From Betaproteobacteria bacterium (GTDB lineage Bacteria > Pseudomonadota > Gammaproteobacteria > Burkholderiales > SG8-39): a stretch of 17,536 nt of DNA. The DNA lies in assembly GCA_027317055.1 (NCBI GenBank), contig DAHVFK010000020.1:1-17536 (forward strand). The letters run 5' to 3'. A program made the translations under genes and the position numbers. How positions within the stretch are numbered: the first letter of the stretch is position 1; every line of letters begins with the position of its first letter. Positions 1 through 7,209 of the stretch are shown piece after piece. Under the pieces are notes generated by a model. It searched no databases. It worked only from the letters and a program-made list of their open reading frames with translations, and had not been told where the DNA came from.

Positions 1-456
1 CTCGAGCAGGTCGCGGGGCGCGCCGGGCGGCGCGAACGCCCGGGCGAGGTATTGATCCAGACCCGCTACCCGGCGCATCCGCTTTTCGCCGCGCTCGTGC
101 GCCACGACTACGCGGGCTTCGCCGCCTCCCAGCTCGCCGAGCGCGAGGCGGCGGGCTTTCCGCCGTTCGTGGCCGAGGCCGTGCTGCGCGCCGAAGCCAA
201 GACCCTCGCCGCTGCGCTCGCGTTCCTGCGCGAAGCAGCGCAGCTGGTGCCCGTGCCGCAGGAAGTGCATATCTACGATCCGGTGCCGAACGTGATCACG
301 CGCCGCGCCGACCTCGAGCGGGCGCAACTGCTGCTGCAGTCGCGCTCGCGCCCGGTGTTGCAGGAGTTCCTGCGGCGCTGGTCGGAAAAGCTGTTTCAGC
401 AGGCACCGCGCGACCTACGCTGGCATCTGGACGTCGATCCCATCGAGTTCGACTAG
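1..456 (+). CDS. priA: Primosomal protein N' (PriA helicase), C-terminal part
   Basis: The frame is open from the first base, so the gene starts upstream of the window; 151 C-terminal residues are visible. PriA is the 3'-5' superfamily 2 DNA helicase that reloads the replisome at stalled forks. The visible part opens with the helicase motif VI segment QVAGRAGR (visible residues 3-10), followed by GEVLIQTRYPAHPL, a pattern typical of PriA. It ends with the C-terminal signature RWHLDVDPIEFD, as expected for the natural end of the family. The zinc-binding cysteines and Walker motifs would lie outside the window. It ends 27 bp before argS, and a strong -10 box lies in that gap, so argS probably has its own promoter. 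The family call is secure. Only the fragment can be judged. Confidence 0.95.
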   Translation, partial: LEQVAGRAGRRERPGEVLIQTRYPAHPLFAALVRHDYAGFAASQLAEREAAGFPPFVAEAVLRAEAKTLAAALAFLREAAQLVPVPQEVHIYDPVPNVITRRADLERAQLLLQSRSRPVLQEFLRRWSEKLFQQAPRDLRWHLDVDPIEFD

Positions 457-463
457 CGAACGG

Positions 464-469
464 TATAAT
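464..469 (+). promoter_or_regulatory. -10 box of the argS promoter
   Basis: A perfect TATAAT lies in the 27-bp gap between priA and argS and is followed by a CG-rich discriminator (TCGCGC). No convincing -35 hexamer is seen 16-18 bp upstream. The predicted start point near 476 would leave a leader of only about 8 bases (CTTTTCCC) with no Shine-Dalgarno sequence before the argS ATG at 484. This is a motif-based inference only. Confidence 0.6.
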
Positions 470-483
470 TCGCGCCTTTTCCC

Positions 484-2217
484 ATGGACGACCCCAAGGA
501 CATTCTCAGGCGCATCCTCGAGCACGGCGTGCGCGCCGTTGCGCCCGAGGCGCAAGGGGTCGAAATCCATCTCGAGCGGCCGAAGAACCCCGAGCACGGC
601 GACTATGCGAGCAATGTCGCGCTGCAGCTCTCGAAGCAGCTCAAGCGCAAGCCGCGCGAAATCGCGCAGCTGATCATCGCCGCCACCAGGAGCTCGTTCG
701 AGGACGGGACCCTCTTCCCGCCCGAGATTGCCGGCGCCGGCTTCCTGAACTTCCGCCTCAAGCCGGCCGCCAAGCTGCAGGTGGTGCATCAAGTGCTGGC
801 CGAGGGCCAGGACTACGGCCGCGGCCGGCCGGCGCGGCCCGAGTCGCTGCAGGTCGAGTTCGTCTCGGCCAACCCGACCGGGCCGCTGCACGTCGGTCAC
901 GGGCGCGGCGCGGCCTACGGCGCGAGCCTCGCCAGCCTGCTCGAGTTCGCCGGCCATCGTGTCGCGCGCGAGTTCTACGTCAACGACGCCGGTCGGCAAA
1001 TGGACATCCTCGCGCTGTCGGTCTGGCTGCGCTACCTGCAGGCGCGCGGCAGCGCGGTGCCCTTTCCCGACGACGGCTACCGCGGCGACTACGTGCTCGG
1101 CATTGCCGCGCGGCTTGCCGACGCGCACGTCGCGCGCTTCGTGCGCGACGCCGAGGCGCTGCCGCAGCCCGCGCCCGACGCGGACCCCGACGCGGCGCTC
1201 GACGCGTTGATCGCCGCCGCCAAGTCGCTGCTGGGCGAGGACTGGCGCGGCCTGCACCGCTTCGCGCTGGAGGAGATGCTCGCCGACCAGCGCGACGACC
1301 TGGCCCGGTTCCGGATCGAGTTCGACCGCTGGTTCTCGGAGCAGTCGCTGTACGACTCGGGCGCGGTGGCGCGTACCGTCGAGCGGCTCGAGGCGGGCGG
1401 GCACCTCTACCGCAAGGACGGCGCGCTGTGGTTTCGCTCGAGCGCCTTCGGCGACGAGAAGGACCGCGTGGTTCAGCGCGAGAACGGGCAACACACCTAC
1501 TTCGCCTCCGACATCGCTTACCACGCCGACAAGTTCGAGCGCGGCTTCGGGCGCGTGATCGACGTCTGGGGCGCCGACCATCACGGCTACATCCCTCGCG
1601 TGCGCGGCGCGCTCGCGGCGCTCGGCTTGCCTGCGGAGCGGTTGACGGTCGCGCTGGTGCAGTTCGCGGTGCTCTACCGCGGCGGCGAGAAGGTGGCGAT
1701 GGGCAAGCGCTCGGGCGACTTCGTCACCCTGCGCGAGCTGCGCGAAGAGGTGGGCAACGACGCGGCGCGCTTCTTCTACGTCATGCGCAAGTCCGACCAG
1801 CACCTCGACTTCGACCTCGACCTGGCCAAGAGCGAGTCGCAGGACAACCCGGTGTACTACGTTCAGTACGCGCACGCCAGGGTATGCAGGGTGTTCGCGC
1901 AATGGGGCGGCGACCCGGAGCCGCTCGCGCGCGCAGCGCTCGCGTCGCTCGTGCACCCGCGAGAACTGTCTTTGATGCAGCGCCTGGGGGCGTTTGCGGA
2001 GACGATCGAGTCCGCCGCGCACGAGCTCGCGCCGCACTCGCTCGCGTTCTACCTGCGCGAACTCGCGGGCGAGTTCCACAGCTACTATAATGCGGAGCGC
2101 ATTCTGCTCGACGACGAGGCGCAGCGCCTGGCGCGGCTCGCGCTGTGCGCAGCGGTGCGGCAGGTCCTCGCGAACGGACTGTCGCTGCTAGGCGTCGGTG
2201 CACCGGAGAAAATGTGA
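484..2217 (+). CDS. argS: Arginyl-tRNA synthetase
   Basis: This is a cytoplasmic class I aminoacyl-tRNA synthetase that charges tRNA-Arg. The 577 residues match the family's usual length. The order is the N-terminal Add1-type domain (about 1-90, containing ERPKNPEHGDYASNVALQL), the catalytic core with the HIGH-type motif HVGH at 136-139 inside SANPTGPLHVGHGRG, and the KMSKS-equivalent MGKRSG at 406-411. The C-terminal DALR anticodon-binding domain includes FHSYYNAERIL. The ATG at 484 is the first good start after the priA stop and gives the expected N-terminus. No Shine-Dalgarno sequence precedes it. The stop overlaps the ATG of the next gene (TGATG at 2215-2219), implying translational coupling to the SPOR protein. 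No frameshift or missing motif was seen. Confidence 0.97.
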   Translation: MDDPKDILRRILEHGVRAVAPEAQGVEIHLERPKNPEHGDYASNVALQLSKQLKRKPREIAQLIIAATRSSFEDGTLFPPEIAGAGFLNFRLKPAAKLQVVHQVLAEGQDYGRGRPARPESLQVEFVSANPTGPLHVGHGRGAAYGASLASLLEFAGHRVAREFYVNDAGRQMDILALSVWLRYLQARGSAVPFPDDGYRGDYVLGIAARLADAHVARFVRDAEALPQPAPDADPDAALDALIAAAKSLLGEDWRGLHRFALEEMLADQRDDLARFRIEFDRWFSEQSLYDSGAVARTVERLEAGGHLYRKDGALWFRSSAFGDEKDRVVQRENGQHTYFASDIAYHADKFERGFGRVIDVWGADHHGYIPRVRGALAALGLPAERLTVALVQFAVLYRGGEKVAMGKRSGDFVTLRELREEVGNDAARFFYVMRKSDQHLDFDLDLAKSESQDNPVYYVQYAHARVCRVFAQWGGDPEPLARAALASLVHPRELSLMQRLGAFAETIESAAHELAPHSLAFYLRELAGEFHSYYNAERILLDDEAQRLARLALCAAVRQVLANGLSLLGVGAPEKM

Positions 2218-2831
2218 TGGCCAAGGCGAGAATCTCCCAGGCGACGCGCAACAAGGCCGGCGGCGGATTCCTGCTCGGGGTGTTCATCGGGCTGCTGATC
2301 GGGCTCGCGATCGCGCTCGGCATCGCGTTCTATCTGAACCGGAGCGCGCTGCCGTTCAGCACCAAGTCGCAGCCGGCCGCCAAGGAAGGGACGACGGCCG
2401 GAAAGCTGCCGGCGATCGCCGGCATGCCGCAGGACGGCACCGGGAGCGCGAGCACGACGCCGACGTTCGATTTCTACAAGATCCTGCCCAAGGGCGAAGA
2501 GCCGGTGACCGAGACGCAGCTCAAGGAGAGCATGCGCGCGGCTGCCAAAGGCAAGGCCGACAGCGGAACCGACATCTATTTCGTCCAGACGGGCTCGTTC
2601 CAGAACCCCGCCGAAGCCGATAATCAGAAGGCGAAACTTGCCATCCTCGGCATCGATTCGAGCGTGGAGCCCGCGGCGCTGCCGGACAAGGGGACCTGGT
2701 ACCGCGTGCGCATCGGCCCTTACACAAAGCTTGACGACATCAACCGGGTGCGACAGACGCTGGCCCAGAACGGAATCACCGCCAGCGTGGTCAAAGTGAA
2801 GAACCCACCTTCCGCAAAGGCACAGAGATGA
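2217..2831 (+). CDS. SPOR-domain membrane protein (FtsN-like)
   Basis: A 204-residue protein with a short basic cytoplasmic tail (MAKARISQATRNK), one hydrophobic segment at about 17-40 (GGGFLLGVFIGLLIGLAIAL), a low-complexity linker and a C-terminal SPOR domain at about 118-195. The SPOR part contains IYFVQTGSFQNPAEAD and WYRVRIGPY. SPOR domains bind denuded glycan strands of septal peptidoglycan, so the protein should sit in the inner membrane with its domain in the periplasm, as FtsN does. The linker motif FDFYKILPKGEEPVTE is, as I recall, common in SPOR proteins that follow argS in betaproteobacteria. The ATG at 2217 is preferred over one 24 codons upstream because it overlaps the argS stop, has GGAG 8 bp before it and gives a normal anchor. 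Calling it FtsN itself would be too strong. It overlaps the next gene by ATGA. Confidence 0.88.
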   Translation: MAKARISQATRNKAGGGFLLGVFIGLLIGLAIALGIAFYLNRSALPFSTKSQPAAKEGTTAGKLPAIAGMPQDGTGSASTTPTFDFYKILPKGEEPVTETQLKESMRAAAKGKADSGTDIYFVQTGSFQNPAEADNQKAKLAILGIDSSVEPAALPDKGTWYRVRIGPYTKLDDINRVRQTLAQNGITASVVKVKNPPSAKAQR

Positions 2832-3481
2832 ATTCGAACCGCCGCCGCATCCTGCTCGCGCTCGGGCTCGCGCCCCTGTCCGCTCCGCTGTCCGCGCTCG
2901 CGCAAGCCGCACCGGCTGCCGGGGAGTACATCGAGCTCACCCCCCCGCTGCCGGTCGAGACACCGGGCAAGATCAACGTCACCGAGTTCTTCTGGTACGG
3001 CTGCCCGCACTGCTACGACCTGGAGCCGCTGATCGAGCCCTGGGCGCGGAAGCTTCCCGCCGACGTCGCCTTCCACCGCGTCCCGGCGGTGTTCAACAAC
3101 CCGCAGTGGACGCTCGATGCGCAGATCTTCTACTCGCTCGACGCGCTCGGCCTGGTCGAGCGGCTGCATCGCCCGTTGTTCGACGCCATCCATCGCGATC
3201 ACCTGCGCACGGCGGATCCCGCCGCGCTGCACGAATGGCTGCAGAACAAGGGTGTCGAGGTGAAGAAGTTCGACGCCGCGATGCGATCTTTCGGCGTGCA
3301 GAGCCGGGTGCGTCGCTCCGCTCAGCTCTCGATCGCCTACCAGATCACCGGCACGCCGGCGATGGCGGTGCAGGGCCGCTACACCATCAACTCGGACGCG
3401 GTCAAGAGCCACGAAGCGCTGCTGTCGGTCACCGACTACCTGATCGGCGTCGTGCGCAAGAGCATGGCCGGCAAGGGCTGA
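2828..3481 (+). CDS. dsbA: Periplasmic thiol:disulfide interchange protein, DsbA-like
   Basis: This is probably the periplasmic oxidase that introduces disulfide bonds into exported proteins. The 217 residues start with an export signal (about 1-26: arginines, a hydrophobic stretch, then ALAQA as a plausible cleavage site). The thioredoxin-fold active site CPHC is at 59-62 in the context FFWYGCPHCYDLEP, which is the DsbA-type dipeptide (PH). The cis-proline loop TGTPAMAV has its proline at about 177. An all-helical insertion lies between them, as in DsbA. It overlaps the SPOR gene by ATGA at 2828-2831, so translation is likely coupled, and the shared periplasmic location fits. The run of three arginines before ILLALG could also be read as a Tat-type signal. 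Whether this is the cell's main DsbA or a paralogue cannot be told. Confidence 0.9.
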   Translation: MNSNRRRILLALGLAPLSAPLSALAQAAPAAGEYIELTPPLPVETPGKINVTEFFWYGCPHCYDLEPLIEPWARKLPADVAFHRVPAVFNNPQWTLDAQIFYSLDALGLVERLHRPLFDAIHRDHLRTADPAALHEWLQNKGVEVKKFDAAMRSFGVQSRVRRSAQLSIAYQITGTPAMAVQGRYTINSDAVKSHEALLSVTDYLIGVVRKSMAGKG

Positions 3482-3492
3482 GCCGGCGCGCA

Positions 3493-4254
3493 ATGCGCGC
3501 GGTCGTCACGGGCGCATCCTCGGGCATCGGCGAAGCGCTCGCGCGCCGCTACGCCGGCCCGCACAACGCGCTCGGGCTGATCGCGCGCCGCAAGGATGCG
3601 CTCGATGCGCTCGCGGCGGACCTGCCGGGGCGCAGCGCCGTCTATGCCCTCGACGTCGCCGACGAGCAGGCGCTCGAGCGCGCGGCCGAAGACTTCGTCG
3701 CGCGCTTCGGCGCACCCGAGCTGGTGATCGCCAATGCCGGCGTCTCGATCGGCACGCACGGCGAGGCGCTCGGCGACGCCGCCAAGCTGCGCCGCGTGCT
3801 CGAGGTGAACGTGATCGGCCTCGCGGCAACGCTCGCCGCGTTCGCCCCCGCGATGCGCGCTGCGGGCCGCGGCACGCTGTGCGGCATCGCGAGCGTATCC
3901 GGCTTTCGCGGCCTGGCCGGCGCCGGCGCGTACTGCGCCTCGAAGGCCGCCGCGATCACCTGGCTCGAGAGCCTGCGGGTCGAGCTGCGCGGCAGCGGCG
4001 TGTCGGTGGTGACCGTGTGCCCGGGCTACATCGATACTCCCATGACCCGGGTCAACCGTTACCGCATGCCGTTCCTGCTGCCGGCGGACGAGGCCGCGCG
4101 GCGCATCGCGCGCGCAATCGACGCCAAGCGGCGCCTGGCCGTGATTCCCTGGCAGATGGCGCTGGTGTCCTATCCGCTGCGCGCGCTGCCAGGCTGGCTC
4201 TACGACCGCCTCGCCGCCCGCGCGCCGCGCAAGCCGCGCGAGGTGAAGGTCTAG
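3493..4254 (+). CDS. Short-chain dehydrogenase/reductase (SDR)
   Basis: A 253-residue classical SDR with an N-terminal Rossmann fold. The cofactor-binding TGASSGIG lies at 6-13, NAG at 81-83, the structural Asn in VNVIG at 106, and the catalytic set Ser134, Tyr147 and Lys151 in YCASK. PG at 177-178 is followed by the substrate loop. The C-terminus extends beyond the catalytic fold with a hydrophobic segment (WQMALVSYPLRALPGWLYDRL, about 220-240) and a basic tail, suggesting membrane association as in several small SDRs. The substrate cannot be read from the sequence. It follows dsbA after 11 bp and is probably the last gene of the argS-side transcript. The ATG at 3493 is chosen because the glycine-rich motif needs to lie just behind the start; the ribosome binding site is weak. 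Confidence 0.88.
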   Translation: MRAVVTGASSGIGEALARRYAGPHNALGLIARRKDALDALAADLPGRSAVYALDVADEQALERAAEDFVARFGAPELVIANAGVSIGTHGEALGDAAKLRRVLEVNVIGLAATLAAFAPAMRAAGRGTLCGIASVSGFRGLAGAGAYCASKAAAITWLESLRVELRGSGVSVVTVCPGYIDTPMTRVNRYRMPFLLPADEAARRIARAIDAKRRLAVIPWQMALVSYPLRALPGWLYDRLAARAPRKPREVKV

Positions 4255-4272
4255 GACTTTCCCAGCCTGTGC

Positions 4273-4327
4273 AAAAACGGGGTCAGACCACGATTTCCGT
4301 CGGAAATCGTGGTCTGACCCCGTTTTT
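4273..4327. repeat. Perfect 27-bp inverted repeat, REP-like palindrome
   Basis: Bases 4273-4299 are the exact reverse complement of 4301-4327, with a single T at 4300 as centre; every one of the 27 pairs was checked. Each arm begins with AAAAAC and contains GGGGTCAGACCACG. This length and perfection far exceed an ordinary terminator. From memory, GGGGTCAGACC-type palindromes recur between genes in proteobacterial genomes, some near Y1/REP-associated transposases, so this may be one copy of a dispersed element. No second copy occurs in this window, so the repeat status is inference. Confidence 0.65.
4278..4327. terminator. Bidirectional intrinsic terminator between SDR gene and phaC
   Basis: A 22-bp perfect stem formed by the same palindrome is flanked by five A on the left and five T on the right, so RNA from either strand ends in a strong hairpin followed by U5. 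It lies 23 bp after the SDR stop and directly after the phaC stop, which are convergent genes. The position and the A-stem-T shape both support a shared terminator. Confidence 0.7.
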
Positions 4328-6101
4328 ACAGCCGAAGCATGGCGTAGCTGCCCGGCGCATCCTCGAGCGCCTTCAGCGCGCCGTCGCCCGGCTCGCGCGC
4401 CGGCACCTTGTCGCCGGCGTTGTGCGCCTCCATCCAGCCCTGCCAGTCCTCCCACCACGACCCGGGGTGCTGTTCGGCGCCCTTGAACCACTGCTCGGCG
4501 GTCGCGGGCATCGACTCGTTGGTCCAATAGTGGTACTTCTTCGCCGCCGGCGGGTTGACGATGCCGGCGATGTGGCCCGAGCCGCCGAGCACGAAGCGCA
4601 CCGGGCCGCCGAGATATTTGGCGCCCTTGTAAGTGGTCTTCCAGGGCGCAATGTGATCCTCGACGGTCGAGATGAAGTAGGCCGGCAGCTTCACCTTCGA
4701 GAGGTCGATCGGTACGCCGGCGAGCTTGATTCCGCCCGGCACGCCGAGCAGGTTCTTGAGGTACATGTTGCGCAGGTAGAAGCTGTGCATCTTGGCCGGC
4801 ATGCGAGTCGAATCCGAATTCCAGTACAGCAGGTCGAACGGGAAAGGGTCCTTGCCGAGCAGATAGTTGTTGATGACGAACGACCAGACCAGGTCGTTCG
4901 CACGCAGCAGGTTGAAGGTGCTCGCCATCTCCGAGCCCTTGAGAAAGCCGCGCTCGTTCATCTTCTTCTCGAGGTTGGCGACCTGCTCCTCGTCGATGAA
5001 CACGCCCAGCTCGCCCGGCTGGGAGAAATCCAGCAGGCTGACGAAGAAGGTGGCGCAGCCGACCCGCTCGTCGCCCTTCGCCGCGAGCCACGCGAGCGTG
5101 CAGCCAAGCAGCGTTCCGCCGAGGCAGTAGCCGATCACGTTGCACTGGGGCTCGCCGGTCGCCTTGCACACCGCGTCGATCGCCACCAGCGAACCTTCCA
5201 GCATGTAGTCCTCGAAGCCCTTGGCCGCGAGGCGCTTGTCGGGGTTCACCCAGGACACCACGAAAACCGTGTGACCCTGGCCGAGCGCCCAGCGGATGAA
5301 GCTGTTGCGCTCGCGCAGGTCGAGGATGTAGTACTTGTTGATCCAGGGCGGAATGATCAGCAGCGGGCGCCGGAAGACGTCCTGCGTCGTCGGCTGGAAC
5401 TGGATCAGCTGCATCAGGTCGGTCTGGAATACGACCTTGCCGGGTGTGCCGGCGACGTTCTTGCCGAGCTGGAACGCGCTCTCGTCGGTCATGCTGATGC
5501 GCAGCTTCCCGTCGCCCTTTTCCATGTCGCCGAGCAGGTTGTTCAGGCCTCTGACCAGGTTCTGGCCGCCGCTCGCGAGCGTCTCGCGCAGCACCTGCGG
5601 GTTGGTCATGACGAAGTTCGACGGCGCGAGCGCGTCGACGTACTGGCGGGTGAAAAACGCCACCTTCTTCTGCACCTCCTCGGGCAAGCCCTCGACGTTC
5701 GAGACCGCGCCCTGGATGTGGCGCGAGGCGATCAGGTAGGACTGCTTGACGAAATCGAACAGGAAGTTGCTCGACCAATCGTCGTCCTTGAAGCGTGCGT
5801 CGCCCTTGGCCGGCGCGGCCACCGGCTTGCTGTCCTGGCCGAGCAGCTTCATCCAGCTCGACTGCCACAGCTGGGCGTAGTCGAGCCACATGTTCATCGA
5901 GTTCGCGGCGAGCGCCGCCGGATTGGCGAACATGCGCGCGTAAAGCTCCATGTAGGCCTTGCCGATTCCCAGCTCGTCGCCCGCCCCCCCGAGCTGCGGG
6001 TGCTTGTGCGCGTACTCGCCGAACATCCTGGCCGCCCGCTCTGCGACCTCGCGGTAGACCTTCGCCAGCTCCTCGGGTGGGGCGGGGGGGCGTCCGTCCA
6101 T
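4326..6101 (-). CDS. phaC: Class I poly(3-hydroxyalkanoate) synthase PhaC
   Basis: This enzyme polymerises (R)-3-hydroxyacyl-CoA into polyhydroxyalkanoate on the granule surface. Its 591 residues match class I synthases. The helical N-terminal PhaC domain runs to about 200, followed by the alpha/beta-hydrolase domain with PPWINKYYILDL at 251-262. The catalytic triad is Cys326 in the lipase-like box GYCLGG, Asp482 in VEDHIAPW and His510 in GGSGHIAG. The C-terminus keeps the APGxY signature (DAPGSY) and then ends after MLRL. The start at 6101 is supported by AGGAGG 7 bases upstream and by a normal N-terminus. The frame stays open to 7205, but that part is antisense to nothing conserved in this frame and is coded in another frame by the preceding gene. 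The TAA stop (4328-4326) overlaps the end of the long palindrome. Confidence 0.97.
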   Translation of the reverse strand: MDGRPPAPPEELAKVYREVAERAARMFGEYAHKHPQLGGAGDELGIGKAYMELYARMFANPAALAANSMNMWLDYAQLWQSSWMKLLGQDSKPVAAPAKGDARFKDDDWSSNFLFDFVKQSYLIASRHIQGAVSNVEGLPEEVQKKVAFFTRQYVDALAPSNFVMTNPQVLRETLASGGQNLVRGLNNLLGDMEKGDGKLRISMTDESAFQLGKNVAGTPGKVVFQTDLMQLIQFQPTTQDVFRRPLLIIPPWINKYYILDLRERNSFIRWALGQGHTVFVVSWVNPDKRLAAKGFEDYMLEGSLVAIDAVCKATGEPQCNVIGYCLGGTLLGCTLAWLAAKGDERVGCATFFVSLLDFSQPGELGVFIDEEQVANLEKKMNERGFLKGSEMASTFNLLRANDLVWSFVINNYLLGKDPFPFDLLYWNSDSTRMPAKMHSFYLRNMYLKNLLGVPGGIKLAGVPIDLSKVKLPAYFISTVEDHIAPWKTTYKGAKYLGGPVRFVLGGSGHIAGIVNPPAAKKYHYWTNESMPATAEQWFKGAEQHPGSWWEDWQGWMEAHNAGDKVPAREPGDGALKALEDAPGSYAMLRL

Positions 6102-6108
6102 GGCCAAT

Positions 6109-6114
6109 CCTCCT
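6109..6114 (-). promoter_or_regulatory. Strong Shine-Dalgarno of phaC
   Basis: On the minus strand AGGAGG stands 7 bases before the phaC ATG and overlaps the TAG stop of the upstream hydrolase gene. It decides the phaC start and shows that the two genes are arranged for co-translation on one message. Confidence 0.85.
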
Positions 6115-7159
6115 ACGCTCGAGTGTAGCGCATCACCCCTTGCGCACCCTCGGCCCGCGCCAGGCGGCCCGCGTAGTACAGATAGTGCAGATGCGCGATT
6201 GCCTCGCCCATGGCGAAGAACATCTGATGGTTGTCCAGAGTGCGCCGGAACAGGACTCCGATCAGGTCGTAGGCGCTGCGCCAGCCCTCGGCGCATGCCG
6301 CCGCAAGCTCGGCCAGCCGCTCGTCGTGGTGCGCCTCGAGCTCCCCCACGCGCTCGTGCGCGCCGCGGAACGGCAATCCGTGCGAGGGCAGCACCAGGAT
6401 GTCGGGCGCAAGCTCGCGGTAGCGCCGGATTGACTCGAGAAAGAGCCGCAGCGGGTCTCCTTCGGGGTCGATCGACCAGACGCTGACGTTGGTCGAGATG
6501 GTCGACAGCAGCATGTCGCCCGCGATCAGCAGCTTCTGCTCCTCGCAATAGAGCGAGGCGTGCTCCGGCGCGTGGCCGTAGCCGACGATCACGCGCCAGT
6601 GCAGCCCGTTGACCAGCACCCGGTCGCCGTCGATCACACGCCGGTAGGTGAGCGGGAACTCCGGCACCATCTCGCGGTAGGGGTTGCCGCGCTGAGCCAT
6701 CTTCGCGGCGAGCGCCTGTTCCAGGCCGTTGCGGCGGAACACCCGCAGCACCGCCTCGGTGGTGTAGCCGGCGCCGCGCTCGCGCACGGCGTGGGCGGTG
6801 AGATACTCGCCCTGGGTCATCCACAGCTCGGCGCCGAAACGGTCGCACAGCCAGGCCGCGTTGCCCGCATGGTCCGGGTGGTAATGGGTGACGATCACGC
6901 GCCGCACCGGCTGCGCGCCGATCTTCTCCTCGATCACCTGCTGCCACAGCGCGCGCGTCGCGGCGTTGCCGATCCCCGTATCGACGAGGGTCCAGCCCGG
7001 CTCGCCGTTCGCGTCGTCGCGCAGCAGCCACAGGTTGATGTGGTTGAGCTGGAACGGCAGCGCCATGCGCAGCCAGTACACGCCCGGAGCGACCTCGGTC
7101 ACGGCGCCCGGCGCGGGCGGCTCGGAGAACGGGAATTGAAGGGAGGAAGCGCGCGCCAC
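6113..7159 (-). CDS. Metallo-beta-lactamase-fold hydrolase upstream of phaC
   Basis: With a GTG start at 7159 the product has 348 residues. The metal-binding motif THYHPDH lies at 91-97 (His92, His94, Asp96, His97). Further ligands expected in the glyoxalase-II-like branch are His200 in GHAPEH, Asp215 in AGD and His260 in PSHG. The N-terminal segment EVAPGVYWLRMALPFQLNHIN is followed by WTLVDTGIG, as in hydrolases often annotated next to PHA synthases. The C-terminal 80 residues form a helical winged-helix-like part. The substrate is unknown; a thioester or lactone is plausible from the fold. No ATG lies far enough upstream in frame, and the only alternative (M32) would cut the first strand, so GTG is preferred although no Shine-Dalgarno is visible. 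The stop lies 11 bp before phaC, so they probably form one operon. Confidence 0.85.
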   Translation of the reverse strand: MARASSLQFPFSEPPAPGAVTEVAPGVYWLRMALPFQLNHINLWLLRDDANGEPGWTLVDTGIGNAATRALWQQVIEEKIGAQPVRRVIVTHYHPDHAGNAAWLCDRFGAELWMTQGEYLTAHAVRERGAGYTTEAVLRVFRRNGLEQALAAKMAQRGNPYREMVPEFPLTYRRVIDGDRVLVNGLHWRVIVGYGHAPEHASLYCEEQKLLIAGDMLLSTISTNVSVWSIDPEGDPLRLFLESIRRYRELAPDILVLPSHGLPFRGAHERVGELEAHHDERLAELAAACAEGWRSAYDLIGVLFRRTLDNHQMFFAMGEAIAHLHYLYYAGRLARAEGAQGVMRYTRA

Positions 7160-7169
7160 GAGGCAGGGG

Positions 7170-7175
7170 TAGAAT
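7170..7175 (+). promoter_or_regulatory. Candidate -10 box for liuR
   Basis: TAGAAT followed by TCCGCGCG resembles the argS promoter (TATAAT then TCGCGC). A start near 7182 would leave a leader of about 44 bases before the liuR ATG. No good -35 element is visible. The LiuR-type palindrome found downstream of the gene is not present here. Confidence 0.4.
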
Positions 7176-7203
7176 TCCGCGCGACCGGTGCCGCGCAACC
7201 GGC

Positions 7204-7209
7204 ATTGTA
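7204..7209 (-). promoter_or_regulatory. Candidate -10 box for the hydrolase-phaC operon
   Basis: Read on the minus strand this is TACAAT followed by GCCGGT. A start near 7197 would give a leader of about 38 bases before the GTG at 7159. No clear -35 is seen. If both this and the liuR -10 box are real, the two start points lie about 15 bp past each other and the transcripts overlap. Confidence 0.4.

Noticed and set aside
415..2079. A 554-codon open frame on the minus strand across argS
   Set aside because: The product is arginine- and valine-rich low-complexity sequence with no family motif. Such frames are expected opposite GC-rich genes, and argS on the plus strand has all its motifs.
2086..2091. 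TATAAT inside argS as a promoter for the SPOR gene
   Set aside because: It arises from codons for the conserved SYYN motif of ArgS, and there is no -35 hexamer or CG-rich discriminator. The SPOR gene is coupled to argS by overlap.
3436..5889. An 817-codon minus-strand frame spanning the SDR gene, the palindrome and phaC
   Set aside because: It is a shifted frame of phaC joined to antisense of the SDR gene; it has no conserved motif, and the true phaC frame is complete.
6102..7205. phaC frame stays open upstream, suggesting a 959-residue fused protein
   Set aside because: The upstream part is coded in another frame by the hydrolase, and AGGAGG with an ATG at 6101 gives a normal 591-residue PhaC.
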